DNA of 64,000 nucleotides from Orrella dioscoreae (GTDB taxonomy: Bacteria > Pseudomonadota > Gammaproteobacteria > Burkholderiales > Burkholderiaceae_B): assembly GCF_900089455.2 (NCBI RefSeq), contig NZ_LT907988.1:4650001-4714000 (forward strand), given 5' to 3'. Shown piece after piece: positions 18,440 to 27,639 of this stretch (within the stretch, counting starts at the first letter, position 1; every line of letters begins with the position of its first letter). Under the pieces are notes generated by a model. It did not search any database, had not been told where the DNA came from, and worked only from the letters and a program-made list of their open reading frames with translations. The position numbers were made by a program, and so were the translations under genes.

Positions 18440-19228
18440 ATGAACGACATTCTTGCCAAAATCCTCGCCGTCAAGGAAGACGAGGTCGTCACCGCCCGCC
18501 AGATCCGCAGCGAAGCCGACCTGCTGCGCGAAGCCACGGCGCGCAAGGACGTGCGCGGCTTCGCCCAGGCCATCGAGGACAAGATCGCCGCCGGCAAGCC
18601 CGGCGTCATCGCCGAAGTGAAGAAGGCCTCGCCCTCGCGCGGCGTGCTGCGCGAACACTTCGTGCCCGCCGAGATCGCCGCCTCGTATGCCGCGCACGGC
18701 GCCGCCTGCCTGTCCGTGCTGACCGACGTGCAGTTCTTCCAGGGCTCGCACGACCACCTGCGCCAGGCGCGCGCGGCGTGCCCGCTGCCCGTGCTGCGCA
18801 AGGACTTCGTCATCGATCCCTACCAGGTCATCTCGGCGCGCGCGCTGGGCGCGGACTGCGTGCTGCTGATCGTGGCCGCGCTGGAAGCGCAGCAGCTGCG
18901 CGACCTGGAAGCCGTGGCGCTGGAGCTGGGCATGGACGTGCTGGTGGAAGTGCATGACGCCGAAGAGCTGGACATCGCGCTGACCCTGCGCACGCCGCTG
19001 CTGGGCATCAACAACCGCAACCTGCGCACCTTCGAGACCTCGCTGCAGAACACGCTGGACCTGCTGCCGCGCATCCCCGCGGGCAAGCGCGTGGTGACCG
19101 AGAGTGGCATCCTCGCGCCCGAGCACGTGCGCCTGATGCGCGACCATGGCGTGGAAGCGTTCCTGGTCGGTGAAGCCTTCATGCGCGCGGAAGAGCCCGG
19201 CGCCGAGCTCGCCCGCCTGATTCACTGA
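18440..19228 (+). CDS. trpC: Indole-3-glycerol-phosphate synthase
   Basis: A 262-residue (beta/alpha)8 enzyme that closes the indole ring. It opens [16 protein letters not shown], with the catalytic region [15 protein letters not shown], then [26 protein letters not shown] and VVTESGI. It is a single-function TrpC without a fused TrpF. The ATG at 18440 is 7 bases after trpD. The polyphosphate kinase gene starts 21 bases later and may be co-transcribed. Confidence 0.97.
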   Translation: MNDILAKILAVKEDEVVTARQIRSEADLLREATARKDVRGFAQAIEDKIAAGKPGVIAEVKKASPSRGVLREHFVPAEIAASYAAHGAACLSVLTDVQFFQGSHDHLRQARAACPLPVLRKDFVIDPYQVISARALGADCVLLIVAALEAQQLRDLEAVALELGMDVLVEVHDAEELDIALTLRTPLLGINNRNLRTFETSLQNTLDLLPRIPAGKRVVTESGILAPEHVRLMRDHGVEAFLVGEAFMRAEEPGAELARLIH

Positions 19229-19249
19229 TCTCCCTCTCCCTTCCCGCCC

Positions 19250-20731
19250 ATGTTCGAAGAAGCCGAATCCGACCCGACACTGACCGCCGCCGAGGCGGAC
19301 CGGCACGAGGCGCGCCTGCGCACCGCGCTGCTGAAGGCGCAGTACGCGCGCCTGCAGGACCCGAAGCGTTCGCTGCTGATCGTGGCGGCGGGCATCGACG
19401 GCGCGGGCAAGGGCGCCACCATCAACCTGCTCAACGAGTGGATGGATCCGCGCCACATCCGCACGCTGGCCTTCGGCTTGCCCACGGTGACGGAAGCAGC
19501 CCGCCCCGACCTGTGGCGCTACTGGAACGCGCTGCCCGCCAACGGCCGCACCGGCATCGTCTTCGGCTCGTGGTACATGCCCTTGGTGATGGAAGGCGCG
19601 CAGAAGCATCCCAACGCGGAAAAGATGGCCGAGCTGGCCGAGGAAGTGCTGCGCTTCGAGGCCACGCTGGCGGCCAACGGCGTGCAGATCCTGAAGCTGT
19701 GGTTCCACCTGTCCAAGGACGCGCAACACCAGCGCGTGGACCGCTTGCTGAAAGACCCTGACACCGCCTGGCAGGTCACCACGCAGGACCGCAAGGTGCG
19801 CAAGCACTATGACCAGATCCGCGCGGCGGGCATGGACATCATCAACCAGACGCACACGCGCCACGCGCCCTGGGTCATCATTCCCAGCGCCGATGAACGC
19901 ATGCGCACGGTGCGCACCGGCGAGGCCGTGCTGTCGGCCATTTCTCGCGCCAGCGCGCCGCGCGTGGACCGGCCGCTGCGCATCGTCTCGCGCCGCGCCA
20001 AGCCTTCCGACCGGCTGGCGGGGCTGGACTACGCCGCGCACATCGAGAAGGACGAATACGACACCGAACTGCGCCAATGGCAGGCCCGCCTGGCGCGCGC
20101 GGTGCGGCACAAGCGCTTCAAGGATCTCTCGCTGGTGCTGGCTTTCGAAGGCCAGGACGCCGCGGGCAAGGGCGGCGCCATCCGCCGCGTCACGCACGCG
20201 CTGGATGCCCGCCGCTACGTCATCACGCCGGTGTCCGCGCCCACCGCCGAGGAACTGTCCTATCCGTACCTGTGGCGCTTCTGGCGCAAGGTGCCGGCCC
20301 TGGGCGACATCGCCATCTTCGACCGCAGCTGGTACGGCCGCGTGCTGGCCGAACGGGTGGAAGGCTATGCCGCCCCCGCCGACTGGAAACGCGCCTATGA
20401 CGAGATCAACGATTTCGAGCGCCAGCTCACCGACCAGGGCGTGGTGCTGCTGAAGTTCTGGCTGGCCGTCACCAAGGACGAGCAGCTGCGCCGCTTCCGC
20501 GACCGCGAGCAGTCGCCCTTCAAGCAGTTCAAGATCACGCCGGACGACTGGCGCAACCGCCGCAAGTGGAATGCCTACGCCGACGCGGCCAACGAGATGT
20601 TCGCCCGCACCGACACGCCCAACGCCCCGTGGCACGTGCTGTCGGCCAACGACAAGCGCCATGCGCGGGTAAGCGTGCTGGCGCAGACGGTGCTGGCGCT
20701 GGAAGCCGCGCTGAAGAAAAAGAAGGACTGA
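19250..20731 (+). CDS. pap: Polyphosphate:AMP phosphotransferase (PPK2 class II)
   Basis: A 493-residue cytoplasmic enzyme with two PPK2 domains in tandem. Each has a P-loop: AGIDGAGKGATINLLNEWM near residue 45 and FEGQDAAGKGGAIRRVTHAL near residue 300. The second domain also has the lid-type motif FDRSWYGRVLAERVEG. Tandem PPK2 proteins of this length convert AMP to ADP with polyphosphate. In the first domain the matching FDRSWY segment reads FGSWYMPL, so that half is probably not catalytic. It follows trpC by 21 bases and precedes a HIT gene by 17. Confidence 0.9.
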   Translation: MFEEAESDPTLTAAEADRHEARLRTALLKAQYARLQDPKRSLLIVAAGIDGAGKGATINLLNEWMDPRHIRTLAFGLPTVTEAARPDLWRYWNALPANGRTGIVFGSWYMPLVMEGAQKHPNAEKMAELAEEVLRFEATLAANGVQILKLWFHLSKDAQHQRVDRLLKDPDTAWQVTTQDRKVRKHYDQIRAAGMDIINQTHTRHAPWVIIPSADERMRTVRTGEAVLSAISRASAPRVDRPLRIVSRRAKPSDRLAGLDYAAHIEKDEYDTELRQWQARLARAVRHKRFKDLSLVLAFEGQDAAGKGGAIRRVTHALDARRYVITPVSAPTAEELSYPYLWRFWRKVPALGDIAIFDRSWYGRVLAERVEGYAAPADWKRAYDEINDFERQLTDQGVVLLKFWLAVTKDEQLRRFRDREQSPFKQFKITPDDWRNRRKWNAYADAANEMFARTDTPNAPWHVLSANDKRHARVSVLAQTVLALEAALKKKKD

Positions 20732-20748
20732 CAACAGGAGCCCCGCGC

Positions 20749-21174
20749 ATGGACTGCCCCCTTTGCCGTGAAGATGGCGGCACGGTGCTCTGGCGCGATG
20801 CCGAGTGGCGTGCCATCGAGGTCGACGACCCCGCCTATCCCGGTTTCACCCGCATCATCTGGAACGCCCATGCGGCGGAGATGAGCGACATCACCGAAGC
20901 CGGACGCACACGGCTGCTGCGCGCGGTCCACGCGGTGGAAGTGGCGCAGCGGCAGTTCCTGATGCCCGACAAGGTCAACCTGGCCTCGCTGGGCAACATG
21001 GTGGCGCACGTGCACTGGCACGTGATCCCGCGCTGGCGCGACGACCGCGCCTTCCCCGATCCGGTCTGGGTCGCGCCGCGCCGCGAGGCGATCGGCGCGG
21101 GCGCCGAGGCGGCCCGCGCACGCTTGCCGGCCTATCGCGACGCCCTGGTGGCGGCGCTGCGCGCGTTGACCTGA
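20749..21174 (+). CDS. HIT-family nucleotide hydrolase/transferase
   Basis: A 141-residue histidine-triad protein. The triad is HVHWHVIPRW near residue 85, and an N-terminal CPLC motif may bind metal or be redox active. ACAGGAG precedes the ATG at 20749. It lies in the same direction as the polyphosphate phosphotransferase. Both act on nucleotides, so a shared role in AMP/ADP handling is plausible. Its stop is one base from the end of the convergent dehydratase gene. Confidence 0.9.
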   Translation: MDCPLCREDGGTVLWRDAEWRAIEVDDPAYPGFTRIIWNAHAAEMSDITEAGRTRLLRAVHAVEVAQRQFLMPDKVNLASLGNMVAHVHWHVIPRWRDDRAFPDPVWVAPRREAIGAGAEAARARLPAYRDALVAALRALT

Positions 21175-21175
21175 C

Positions 21176-22117
21176 TCACTTCCCCCAGCGCAACACCAGT
21201 GGATCCAGCCGGCGCGCCGTCTCCAGCAGCCCCTCTCGCACTTCCTGGCGCAGGGCCGGGAAAGGATGGCGCGAGGCATCGCTTTGGATGATGCCCCCTG
21301 CCTGCATCAAGGCCTTGGCGCTCAGGATGCCGCCCTGGCGGTTCTCGTAGTTGATGAGCGGCAGCCAGCGCTCGTACCGCTGCGCCGCTTCCTCGCGGCG
21401 CCCTTCGCGATGCGCCACGATGATCGGCCGCAGGCCGTCGGCATAGGCGCCACCCGTCATCGCGCCGGTGGCCCCGGCGTCCAGGTCGGGCATCAGCGTG
21501 ATGGCTTCCTCGCCATCCCACGGCCCCTCCACGGCATCGCCGCCCAATGCGATCAGGTCGCGCAGCTTGGTGGCCGCGCCCGGTGTCTCGATCTTGAAAT
21601 AGGACACCTGCTCGATCTCGCGCGCCATGCGCGCCAGCAGGGGCGCGGACAGCGGCGTGCCGCTCATGAGCGCATCCTGGATCATGATGGGGATGTCCAC
21701 CGCATCGGACACCCGCTGGAAGAACTCGACGACGCCGGCCTCGGGCACGCGCAGCGTGGCGCCGTGGTAGGGCGGCATGATCATCAGCATGGCCGCGCCC
21801 CAATCCTGGGCCTGGCGGCTGCGCGCGGCACACACCTGGCTTCCGTAATGCGTGGTGGTCACGATGACCGGCACGCGCTGCGCCACGTGCTCCAGGATGC
21901 GGCGGGTCAGCAGTTCGCGCTCGGCGTCCGACAGCGAGAACTGCTCCGAGAAGTTGGCCAGGATGCACAGGCCGTCGGCGCCCGAGTCGATCATGAAATC
22001 GACGGCGCGCAGCTGGCCGGGCAGGTCCAGCTCGCCGCTGCCGGTGAAGATGGTGGGCACCACCGGGAAGATGCCGCGGTAACGCGGCGCGCGGGCAGTC
22101 GTCATGGCAGGCCTCAT
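21176..22117 (-). CDS. DHDPS/NAL-family sugar-acid dehydratase, like L-2-keto-3-deoxyarabonate dehydratase
   Basis: A 313-residue (beta/alpha)8 class I lyase. The Schiff-base lysine is K175 in [10 protein letters not shown]. The usual active-site Tyr of the dihydrodipicolinate synthase family (YN motif) is replaced by Gln in IPIMIQDAL (Gln147). That change, together with ILANFSEQF and [11 protein letters not shown], matches what I recall of the L-2-keto-3-deoxyarabonate dehydratase branch, which yields 2-oxoglutarate semialdehyde. The start ATG overlaps the enolase-family stop (ATGA at 22114-22117); an ATG 12 bases later is possible. It is the last gene of the sugar-acid operon. Confidence 0.82.
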   Translation of the reverse strand: MRPAMTTARAPRYRGIFPVVPTIFTGSGELDLPGQLRAVDFMIDSGADGLCILANFSEQFSLSDAERELLTRRILEHVAQRVPVIVTTTHYGSQVCAARSRQAQDWGAAMLMIMPPYHGATLRVPEAGVVEFFQRVSDAVDIPIMIQDALMSGTPLSAPLLARMAREIEQVSYFKIETPGAATKLRDLIALGGDAVEGPWDGEEAITLMPDLDAGATGAMTGGAYADGLRPIIVAHREGRREEAAQRYERWLPLINYENRQGGILSAKALMQAGGIIQSDASRHPFPALRQEVREGLLETARRLDPLVLRWGK

Positions 22118-23286
22118 TCGATGATGTTGAAGTCGTTCAGGTAGTCGGTCTTGAGCGTCAGGCCCAGCCCCGGCACGTCATCCGACAGGTCCAGGAACCC
22201 GTCCTTGGCCACGGGCTCGCCATCGAAGATGTAGTAGAAGAGCTCGTTGCCCACTTCGACGTCGAACATCGGGAAGTACTCGCTCATGGGCGAGGCCAGC
22301 GTGCTCATCGTCAGGTGGTAGTTGTGCATCTGCCCGGCATGCGGAACCACCGGCACGCTGAAGGCCTCGCACAGGGCGTTGATCTTGTGCGCGGCCGTGA
22401 TGCCGCCCACGCGGTTGGTGTCGTACTGCACCACCGACACCGCCTTGCGGTCCAGCAGATGCTTGAAGCCATATAGCGAGAACTCGTGCTCGCCGCCAGA
22501 GATCGGAATGGATGTCAGGCCGTTCAGCTCGGCATAGCCGTCGATGTCGTCGGCAATGACAGGCTCCTCCAGCCAGCGCGGCTGGTACTTCTCCAGCTTG
22601 GGCAGGATACGCTTGGCGTACTCGACGTTCCAGCCCATGTAGCACTCCAGCATCAGGTCGTTGTCGTAGCCGATGACCTCGCGCACGGCCTCGACCGACT
22701 TCAGGTTCTCGACCACGCCCTTCTGCAGGTCTGCCGGACCATAGCCGAAGCGCATCTTGAAGGCCGTGAAGCCCTGGTCCAGGTAGGTCTGCGCCTCGCG
22801 CTGCATGGCGTCCAGGTCGCCGCGGTAGAGCTTGGAGTAATAGCAGGGAATCTTCTCCTTGGTGCGGCCGCCCAGCAGCTTGAAGACGGGCTTGCCCACC
22901 GATTTGCCCAGGATGTCCCAGATCGCCAGGTCCACCGCCGAGATCGCGGCCATGGTCACGCCCTTGCGGCCCCAGGCGTGGGTGGCGCGGTACATGCGCT
23001 GCCACAGGTATTCATAGTCCCAGGGGTCGTGGCCGATGACCAGCGGCGCCAGGTACTGGTCGATGATGGCCTTGGCGATGCGCGGCGCCAGCGCCACGTT
23101 GCCCAGGCCCACGATGCCGTCGTCCGTTTCGATTTCCACCACGGTCCAGCCGTGGAAACGGAAGGTGCTCATGGTCTCGGCGGGGGAATACAGCATGTCC
23201 ATCGCGTTGGAGCAGAAGTGCCCTTGCGGCGGCACGGTCTTGCCCTTCCATTCATAGACGCGTGCGCGGACGGATTTGATCTTCAT
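22114..23286 (-). CDS. Enolase-superfamily sugar-acid dehydratase (rhamnonate dehydratase-like)
   Basis: A 390-residue mandelate racemase/enolase-family protein. The capping domain is followed by a barrel with Lys in [12 protein letters not shown] (Lys177), the likely metal ligands Glu214 (LMLECYMGW), Glu240/241 (WLEEPV) and Glu266 (SGGEHEF), and the catalytic His316 (VPHAG). The GGEHEF and C-terminal pattern resembles L-rhamnonate dehydratase. It would dehydrate an aldonic acid to a 2-keto-3-deoxy acid, the substrate type of the next gene. The exact sugar acid is not known. It stands 56 bases after the PdxA-like gene. Confidence 0.85.
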   Translation of the reverse strand: MKIKSVRARVYEWKGKTVPPQGHFCSNAMDMLYSPAETMSTFRFHGWTVVEIETDDGIVGLGNVALAPRIAKAIIDQYLAPLVIGHDPWDYEYLWQRMYRATHAWGRKGVTMAAISAVDLAIWDILGKSVGKPVFKLLGGRTKEKIPCYYSKLYRGDLDAMQREAQTYLDQGFTAFKMRFGYGPADLQKGVVENLKSVEAVREVIGYDNDLMLECYMGWNVEYAKRILPKLEKYQPRWLEEPVIADDIDGYAELNGLTSIPISGGEHEFSLYGFKHLLDRKAVSVVQYDTNRVGGITAAHKINALCEAFSVPVVPHAGQMHNYHLTMSTLASPMSEYFPMFDVEVGNELFYYIFDGEPVAKDGFLDLSDDVPGLGLTLKTDYLNDFNIIE

Positions 23287-23342
23287 GGAGAGTCCTGCCT
23301 GGTGATGACGTGGTCGTGGAGTCGGGATTCAGTTGCGGGAGA

Positions 23343-24389
23343 TCAGCGTGCCAGCGCGCTGGCACGCTGCGCCGCGCCCATGCGGCAGGCGATCTGGAAC
23401 GCCTGCCAGGTGGCGTCGACGTTGGCGCGCCCCTGGCCTGCGATGTCATAGGCCGTGCCATGCGCGGGCGTCGTGATCGGGATGGGCAGGCCGCCCTGCA
23501 CCGTCACGCCGCGCGAGAAACCCAGCAGCTTCAGCGCGATCTGGCCCTGGTCGTGATACATGGTGACGATGGCCTGGAACTCGCCCGCCTGCGCCTTCAG
23601 GAAGATGGTATCGGCCGGATACGGGCCCACCACCGGCAGGCCCTCGGCCTGCAGGGCGCGCACGGCCGGCGCGATGATGTCGACTTCCTCGCGCCCGCAG
23701 GTGCCGCCGTCGCCGCCATGCGGATTGAAGGCCGCCACCGCCACCCTGGCGTCGGGCAAGCCGTTCGCCACGAGCGAGCGATGGATGAGCCGGGTGGCCG
23801 CCTGGATGCCCGCGACGCTGAGCGCCGCTGCCGCGTCCTTCAGCGGGATGTGCGAGGACACGCGCGAGGTCCACAGGTCGCCCAGCGTGTTGAACTCACA
23901 GAAGTAGCCCTCGACGCCCAGGTACTTCGCGAAGTGGTGCAGCTCGTCGTCATGCCCCAGGCCGCCCAGCTTCATGGCGTACTTGTTCAGCGGCGCGAAG
24001 CAGATCGCGTCGATCTCGCCGCGCTGCGCAGCGTCCATGCAGGCGTTCAGCACCGTCAGCACCGAGGCGCCGCCCGTCGCGCGCGCCTCGCCCAACGGCG
24101 AGTCGGCTTGCGTCACGGTGTCCATGCGCAGGAAGGCCGGCCGCGCCGCGCTGGCGCGCTCACGCACCGAGGCGAAATCATCGATGGCGTCGGTGGCGAC
24201 CCGCAACCCCGCCACCGCCTGCCCGGCCTCCCACAGCCAGGGGTCGCCCACCAGCACGATATTGGCGCGGGCACCGGTTTCCGGCTTGGCCAGCAAGCGC
24301 GCGATCAATTCGGGGCCGATGCCGGCGGGGTCGCCCAGCGTCAGGGCGATCACGGGTCGGGACGTTGCGGTCATGGCTTCACCGGTCAT
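23343..24389 (-). CDS. PdxA-family dehydrogenase, probably catabolic (PdxA2-like)
   Basis: A 348-residue protein of the 4-hydroxythreonine-4-phosphate dehydrogenase family. It begins IALTLGDPAGIGPELIARLL and has the metal-binding His/Asp set in SSHIPLKD, TMYHDQGQIALK and TTPAHGTAYDIAGQG. It sits inside a sugar-acid operon with a Bug receptor, not next to ksgA/surA, so a catabolic PdxA2-like role is more likely than vitamin B6 synthesis. No DUF1537-type kinase is nearby, although known PdxA2 enzymes use phosphorylated acids. ATG 24389 lies 4 bases after the receptor gene; ATG 24374 is an alternative. Confidence 0.87.
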   Translation of the reverse strand: MTGEAMTATSRPVIALTLGDPAGIGPELIARLLAKPETGARANIVLVGDPWLWEAGQAVAGLRVATDAIDDFASVRERASAARPAFLRMDTVTQADSPLGEARATGGASVLTVLNACMDAAQRGEIDAICFAPLNKYAMKLGGLGHDDELHHFAKYLGVEGYFCEFNTLGDLWTSRVSSHIPLKDAAAALSVAGIQAATRLIHRSLVANGLPDARVAVAAFNPHGGDGGTCGREEVDIIAPAVRALQAEGLPVVGPYPADTIFLKAQAGEFQAIVTMYHDQGQIALKLLGFSRGVTVQGGLPIPITTPAHGTAYDIAGQGRANVDATWQAFQIACRMGAAQRASALAR

Positions 24390-24393
24390 GGCT

Positions 24394-25365
24394 TCACTCC
24401 AGGGAAATGCGGTTCTTCTTGATGATGGCGGCGTAACGCTGGTTCTCGGCCTGGTGGAACTGCGCGAACGCGGACTGGCTCATGGGCTTCAATTGCGCAC
24501 CGATGGCCTGCAGGCGCTTCTGCGTGTCGGGCTGCGACAGCGCGGCGTTGACCTCGTCGTGGATGCGTGTCTGGTACGCCGCCGGCACGCTGCTGGGCAT
24601 GTAGATGCCATACCAGGCGCTCATCTCCACGCCCGGCAGGCCGGCTTCGGCCAACGTGGGCACGTCCGGAATCTGCGGGTTGCGCTGCTCGCTCAGCACG
24701 GCCAGCGCGCGCACCTTGCCCGACTGGATGTGCGGGATGACGGACGACGCCGTCTCGAAGGCGATCTGCACCTGCCCGCCCATCAGGTCCACCAGCGCGG
24801 GGCCGCTGCCGCGGTAAGGCACGTGGATCATCTGCACGCCCGCCGCATCCTTGAAGAGCTCGGCCGCGATGTGCTGCGTGCTGCCCGCGCCGCTGCTGGC
24901 GAAGTTGTACGCGCCCGGCCTGGCCTTCAGCAGGGCGATCAATTCCTGGGCGGTCTTGGCCGGCATGTCGTTGTTGACCACCAGCACGTTGGGCACGGCG
25001 CCCACGAACACCACCGGCACGAGGTCGCGGTCGTTGTCGTAGCCGAGCTTCAGCAGGTGCGGCGCAATCGCATGGGCGGTGGAGACGCCCATCACCATCG
25101 AATGGTTGTCGGTGGACCGCAAGGCCTGCACGGCAGCCAGCGTGTTGGACGCGCCGGGCTTGTTCTCGACCACCACGGTCTGGCCCAGCGCGGGCCCCAG
25201 CTTGTCGGCCACGGCACGCGCCATGGCGTCGGTGCCACCGCCGGGCGCGGAGCCCACGTACAGGCGCAGGGGTTGGGTCGGCCAAGGGGTCTGGGCGGTG
25301 GCCGGGGCGGCTGCCGCCAGACCCAGCGCGCAGGCGGATATCAAGGCGATGAGCGAACGCTTCAC
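24394..25365 (-). CDS. Bug-family periplasmic solute receptor (tripartite tricarboxylate type)
   Basis: A 323-residue periplasmic binding protein with a clear signal peptide (MKRSLIALISACALGLAAAA, cleavage after TAQ). Family marks are RLYVGSAPGGGTDAMARAVA, VVENKPGASN, VPYRGSGPALVDLMGGQ and VPTLAEAGLPG. Bug proteins bind carboxylates and may work with a TctAB membrane pair; none is encoded here, so it would share one from elsewhere. It is the first gene of the sugar-acid operon, facing the LysR regulator. Confidence 0.93.
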   Translation of the reverse strand: MKRSLIALISACALGLAAAAPATAQTPWPTQPLRLYVGSAPGGGTDAMARAVADKLGPALGQTVVVENKPGASNTLAAVQALRSTDNHSMVMGVSTAHAIAPHLLKLGYDNDRDLVPVVFVGAVPNVLVVNNDMPAKTAQELIALLKARPGAYNFASSGAGSTQHIAAELFKDAAGVQMIHVPYRGSGPALVDLMGGQVQIAFETASSVIPHIQSGKVRALAVLSEQRNPQIPDVPTLAEAGLPGVEMSAWYGIYMPSSVPAAYQTRIHDEVNAALSQPDTQKRLQAIGAQLKPMSQSAFAQFHQAENQRYAAIIKKNRISLE

Positions 25366-25472
25366 TTTTTGTCTCCTGTGATCTTCTTGTATGCGCCCCG
25401 TCGTGACGCGGGGTCGATGGCGCCATCTTAGGGAGCGCCTTTGTTTCCGTAAAATGAAACTTTCTACTCAAC

Positions 25473-25491
25473 CGTTCACCTCAGGTGAACG
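25473..25491. promoter_or_regulatory. Perfect palindromic operator between LysR gene and catabolic operon
   Basis: CGTTCACC-TCA-GGTGAACG is a perfect inverted repeat with 8-bp arms in the 143-bp divergent region, 17 bases before the regulator's ATG. A weaker repeat, GTTTC-N8-GAAAC (25443-25460), lies beside it. Position and symmetry suit a site for the LysR regulator, binding as a dimer and controlling itself. Confidence 0.55.
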
Positions 25492-25508
25492 ATCCAGGGT
25501 TTCACATC

Positions 25509-26483
25509 ATGGCCACCTCGCTGAACGTCCCCGCGCTGCTCAGCCGCCTGCGCATGCGGCAGATCGTGCTGCTGCTGGAGATCGAGGAGCGCGGCACGCT
25601 GCGCGCCGCCGCCGCGCGCCTGAACATGACGCAGTCGGCAGCCAGCAAGATGCTGCAGGAGCTGGAACTGGCCGTGGGCCAGCCGCTCTTCGAGCGCATC
25701 GGCCGAGGCCTGACGCTGACCGCCGCGGGCGACTGCGTGATGGGCTATTTCCGCGGCTTGCGCGGTACGGTCTCGTCGCTGGCGCGTGAGCTGGAAGAGC
25801 TGCGCCTGGGCAGCGCGGGCAAGCTCTTCATCGGCAGCATCATGGCCGCCTCGCCCGGGCCGCTGACCGATGCGCTGCTGGCGCTGAAGAAGACCTATCC
25901 CCTGCTGGCCGTGGAGATATCCACCGGCACCAGCGACCTGCTCGCGCGCCAGTTGAACGAAGGCAAGCTGGACGTCGTCATCGGCCGCATGCTGTCGCTC
26001 TCCAACCAGGACTACGTCTTCCGCGACATCGACAAGGAGGCGCTGTCGGTGATCGCGGCCGTGGACCACCCCCTGGCCAGCCTGGCGCATGTCGACTTCG
26101 CGGCCATGCAGGCCTATCCCTGGGTCCTGCAGCCGCAAGGCAGCCCGATGCGCGAAGTCATGGAGCAGGAGTTCCGTGCGCACGGCCACCCGCTGCCGCG
26201 CGGGCTCATCGAATCGGCCTCCATCCTCACCACCACCAACCTGGCGATGAAGTCCGACATGCTGGGCGTGATTCCGGAATCCGTCGCCAGCCGCTACGCG
26301 CAGCACGGCCTGCTGGCCATCCTGGGCTACCGGATCCAGCGCCGCCTGACCACCTACGGCAGCATCGTGCCGCGCGACCGTCCGCTGAGCGCGCCCGCCC
26401 GGCATTTCCTGGACCTGCTGCACCGACCCGCCGGCGACGCCGCCGCGTCGGGCACGACTGGCATGCCACAATCGCGCCCATGA
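25509..26483 (+). CDS. LysR-family transcriptional regulator
   Basis: A 324-residue regulator with the N-terminal winged helix-turn-helix (RQIVLLLEIEERGTLRAAAA, then MTQSAASKMLQELELAVGQ and PLFERIGRGLTLTAAG) and a C-terminal periplasmic-binding-like sensor. It diverges from the Bug receptor operon, which it most likely controls in response to a sugar acid. I use ATG 25509; a GTG at 25485 would place the start inside the palindrome. Its stop overlaps ung by four bases. Confidence 0.9.
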   Translation: MATSLNVPALLSRLRMRQIVLLLEIEERGTLRAAAARLNMTQSAASKMLQELELAVGQPLFERIGRGLTLTAAGDCVMGYFRGLRGTVSSLARELEELRLGSAGKLFIGSIMAASPGPLTDALLALKKTYPLLAVEISTGTSDLLARQLNEGKLDVVIGRMLSLSNQDYVFRDIDKEALSVIAAVDHPLASLAHVDFAAMQAYPWVLQPQGSPMREVMEQEFRAHGHPLPRGLIESASILTTTNLAMKSDMLGVIPESVASRYAQHGLLAILGYRIQRRLTTYGSIVPRDRPLSAPARHFLDLLHRPAGDAAASGTTGMPQSRP

Positions 26484-27229
26484 CTGCCTCCAACCTGCTC
26501 AGCACCTCCCTGGCCGACGAGGCCGCGCAACTGTCGCCGGCCTGGCGCGACGCCCTCGCCCAGCCCGCCGCGGCGCAAGCGCTGGCGCGCCTGCAGGCCT
26601 TCCTGGACGAGCGGCGGCAGGCCGGCGCCATCATCTATCCGGCCCGGCCCTTCCGCGCCCTGGAACTGGTGGCGCCCGAAGATACCCGCGTGGTGATCCT
26701 GGGGCAGGATCCCTATCACGGACCCGGCCAGGCGCAGGGCCTGGCGTTTTCGGTGCCGGACGCCATGCGCCGCCCGCCCAGCCTGCGCAACATGTTCCTC
26801 GAGATCGCAAGCGAAGCCGGCGTGACGCCGGCCGACGCCAAGGCCCGCGCCGACACCATGCCCAACGACCTGACCCGCTGGGCGCGCCAGGGCGTGCTGC
26901 TGCTCAACACCTCGCTGACCGTGGAAGACGGCCAGGCGGGCGCACACGCCAAGCGCGGCTGGGAGGCGGTCACCGACGCGCTGATCCAGCGCGTGGCTGC
27001 GCTGCCCACACCCAAGGTCTTCCTGCTGTGGGGCGCCCACGCGCAGGCCAAGGCCGCGCTCCTGCCCGCCGATGGCCGCCACCGTGTGCTGATGGCCAAC
27101 CATCCCTCGCCGCTGTCCGCGCGCCGCCCGCCCGTGCCCTTCCTGGGCTGCGACCATTTCCGGCAGGCCAATGCGTGGCTGGTGGAACAGGGTGCGGCGC
27201 CGATTGATTGGGAAGCCCCCGCGGCCTGA
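26480..27229 (+). CDS. ung: Uracil-DNA glycosylase
   Basis: A 249-residue family 1 uracil-DNA glycosylase, which removes uracil from DNA in base-excision repair. The water-activating motif is VVILGQDPYHGPGQAQGLAF, the substrate Asn region is LLLNTSLTVEDGQAGAH, and the minor-groove loop is NHPSPLSARR. Its ATG overlaps the LysR stop as ATGA, which is unusual coupling between a regulator and a repair gene and is probably only compact packing. Confidence 0.96.
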   Translation: MTASNLLSTSLADEAAQLSPAWRDALAQPAAAQALARLQAFLDERRQAGAIIYPARPFRALELVAPEDTRVVILGQDPYHGPGQAQGLAFSVPDAMRRPPSLRNMFLEIASEAGVTPADAKARADTMPNDLTRWARQGVLLLNTSLTVEDGQAGAHAKRGWEAVTDALIQRVAALPTPKVFLLWGAHAQAKAALLPADGRHRVLMANHPSPLSARRPPVPFLGCDHFRQANAWLVEQGAAPIDWEAPAA

Positions 27230-27639
27230 CCCTGCGGGGTCCGTCGCGCTTGCCAAAAAATGACGAAAACATGACGCCTTCCCGCCCTTTCGTCTGATCC
27301 ACGCGACGATTTCCCAAGATTTCAGCAATGTTTCCCGAGACTTGCGTGCTTGACCTAGGGTTTTCGAGTATGATGCTCGCACTGCACACTCGTTGCGGTA
27401 TCGACGCGCGCCACACACATCTCCTCGGCGCATTAGCAGTCCGCCCGGCAATGCCGGCATCGATACCGACAGCCATCGCTTCCTGACCTCCTTTCCATTC
27501 GCTGGCTCCTTCTGTTCTGGATGCCGCTCGCGCACGGTTGATTCGGTCGGCACGATGTTCGATCAACCGTAGGTCCCCGCGTACCGCGCATTTGCCCGGT
27601 CGCGTCCTGTTGCGCGGCGCATGCCGCAATGGAACCCGC
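27230..27639 (+). promoter_or_regulatory. Long structured 5' leader region of rhlE
   Basis: These 410 bases hold no gene. CGGTATCGA (27396-27404) pairs perfectly with TCGATACCG (27460-27468), enclosing a GC-rich segment. ACGGTTGAT (27534-27542) pairs perfectly with ATCAACCGT (27562-27570). A third stem, TTGCG/CGCAA (27610-27629), is just before the start. TATGAT at 27369-27374 is a good -10, with CGAG/CTCG around it, but the nearest TTGACC is only 13 bases away. A long folded leader is common for cold- or self-regulated RNA helicases. Confidence 0.5.

Noticed and set aside
18290-20734. An 814-codon open frame on the minus strand
   Set aside because: It is antisense to trpC and the polyphosphate phosphotransferase, which have clear motifs on the plus strand.
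27350-27374. rhlE promoter TTGACC with TATGAT
   Set aside because: The spacer is only 13 bases, too short for a normal sigma-70 promoter; only the -10 is kept as a candidate.
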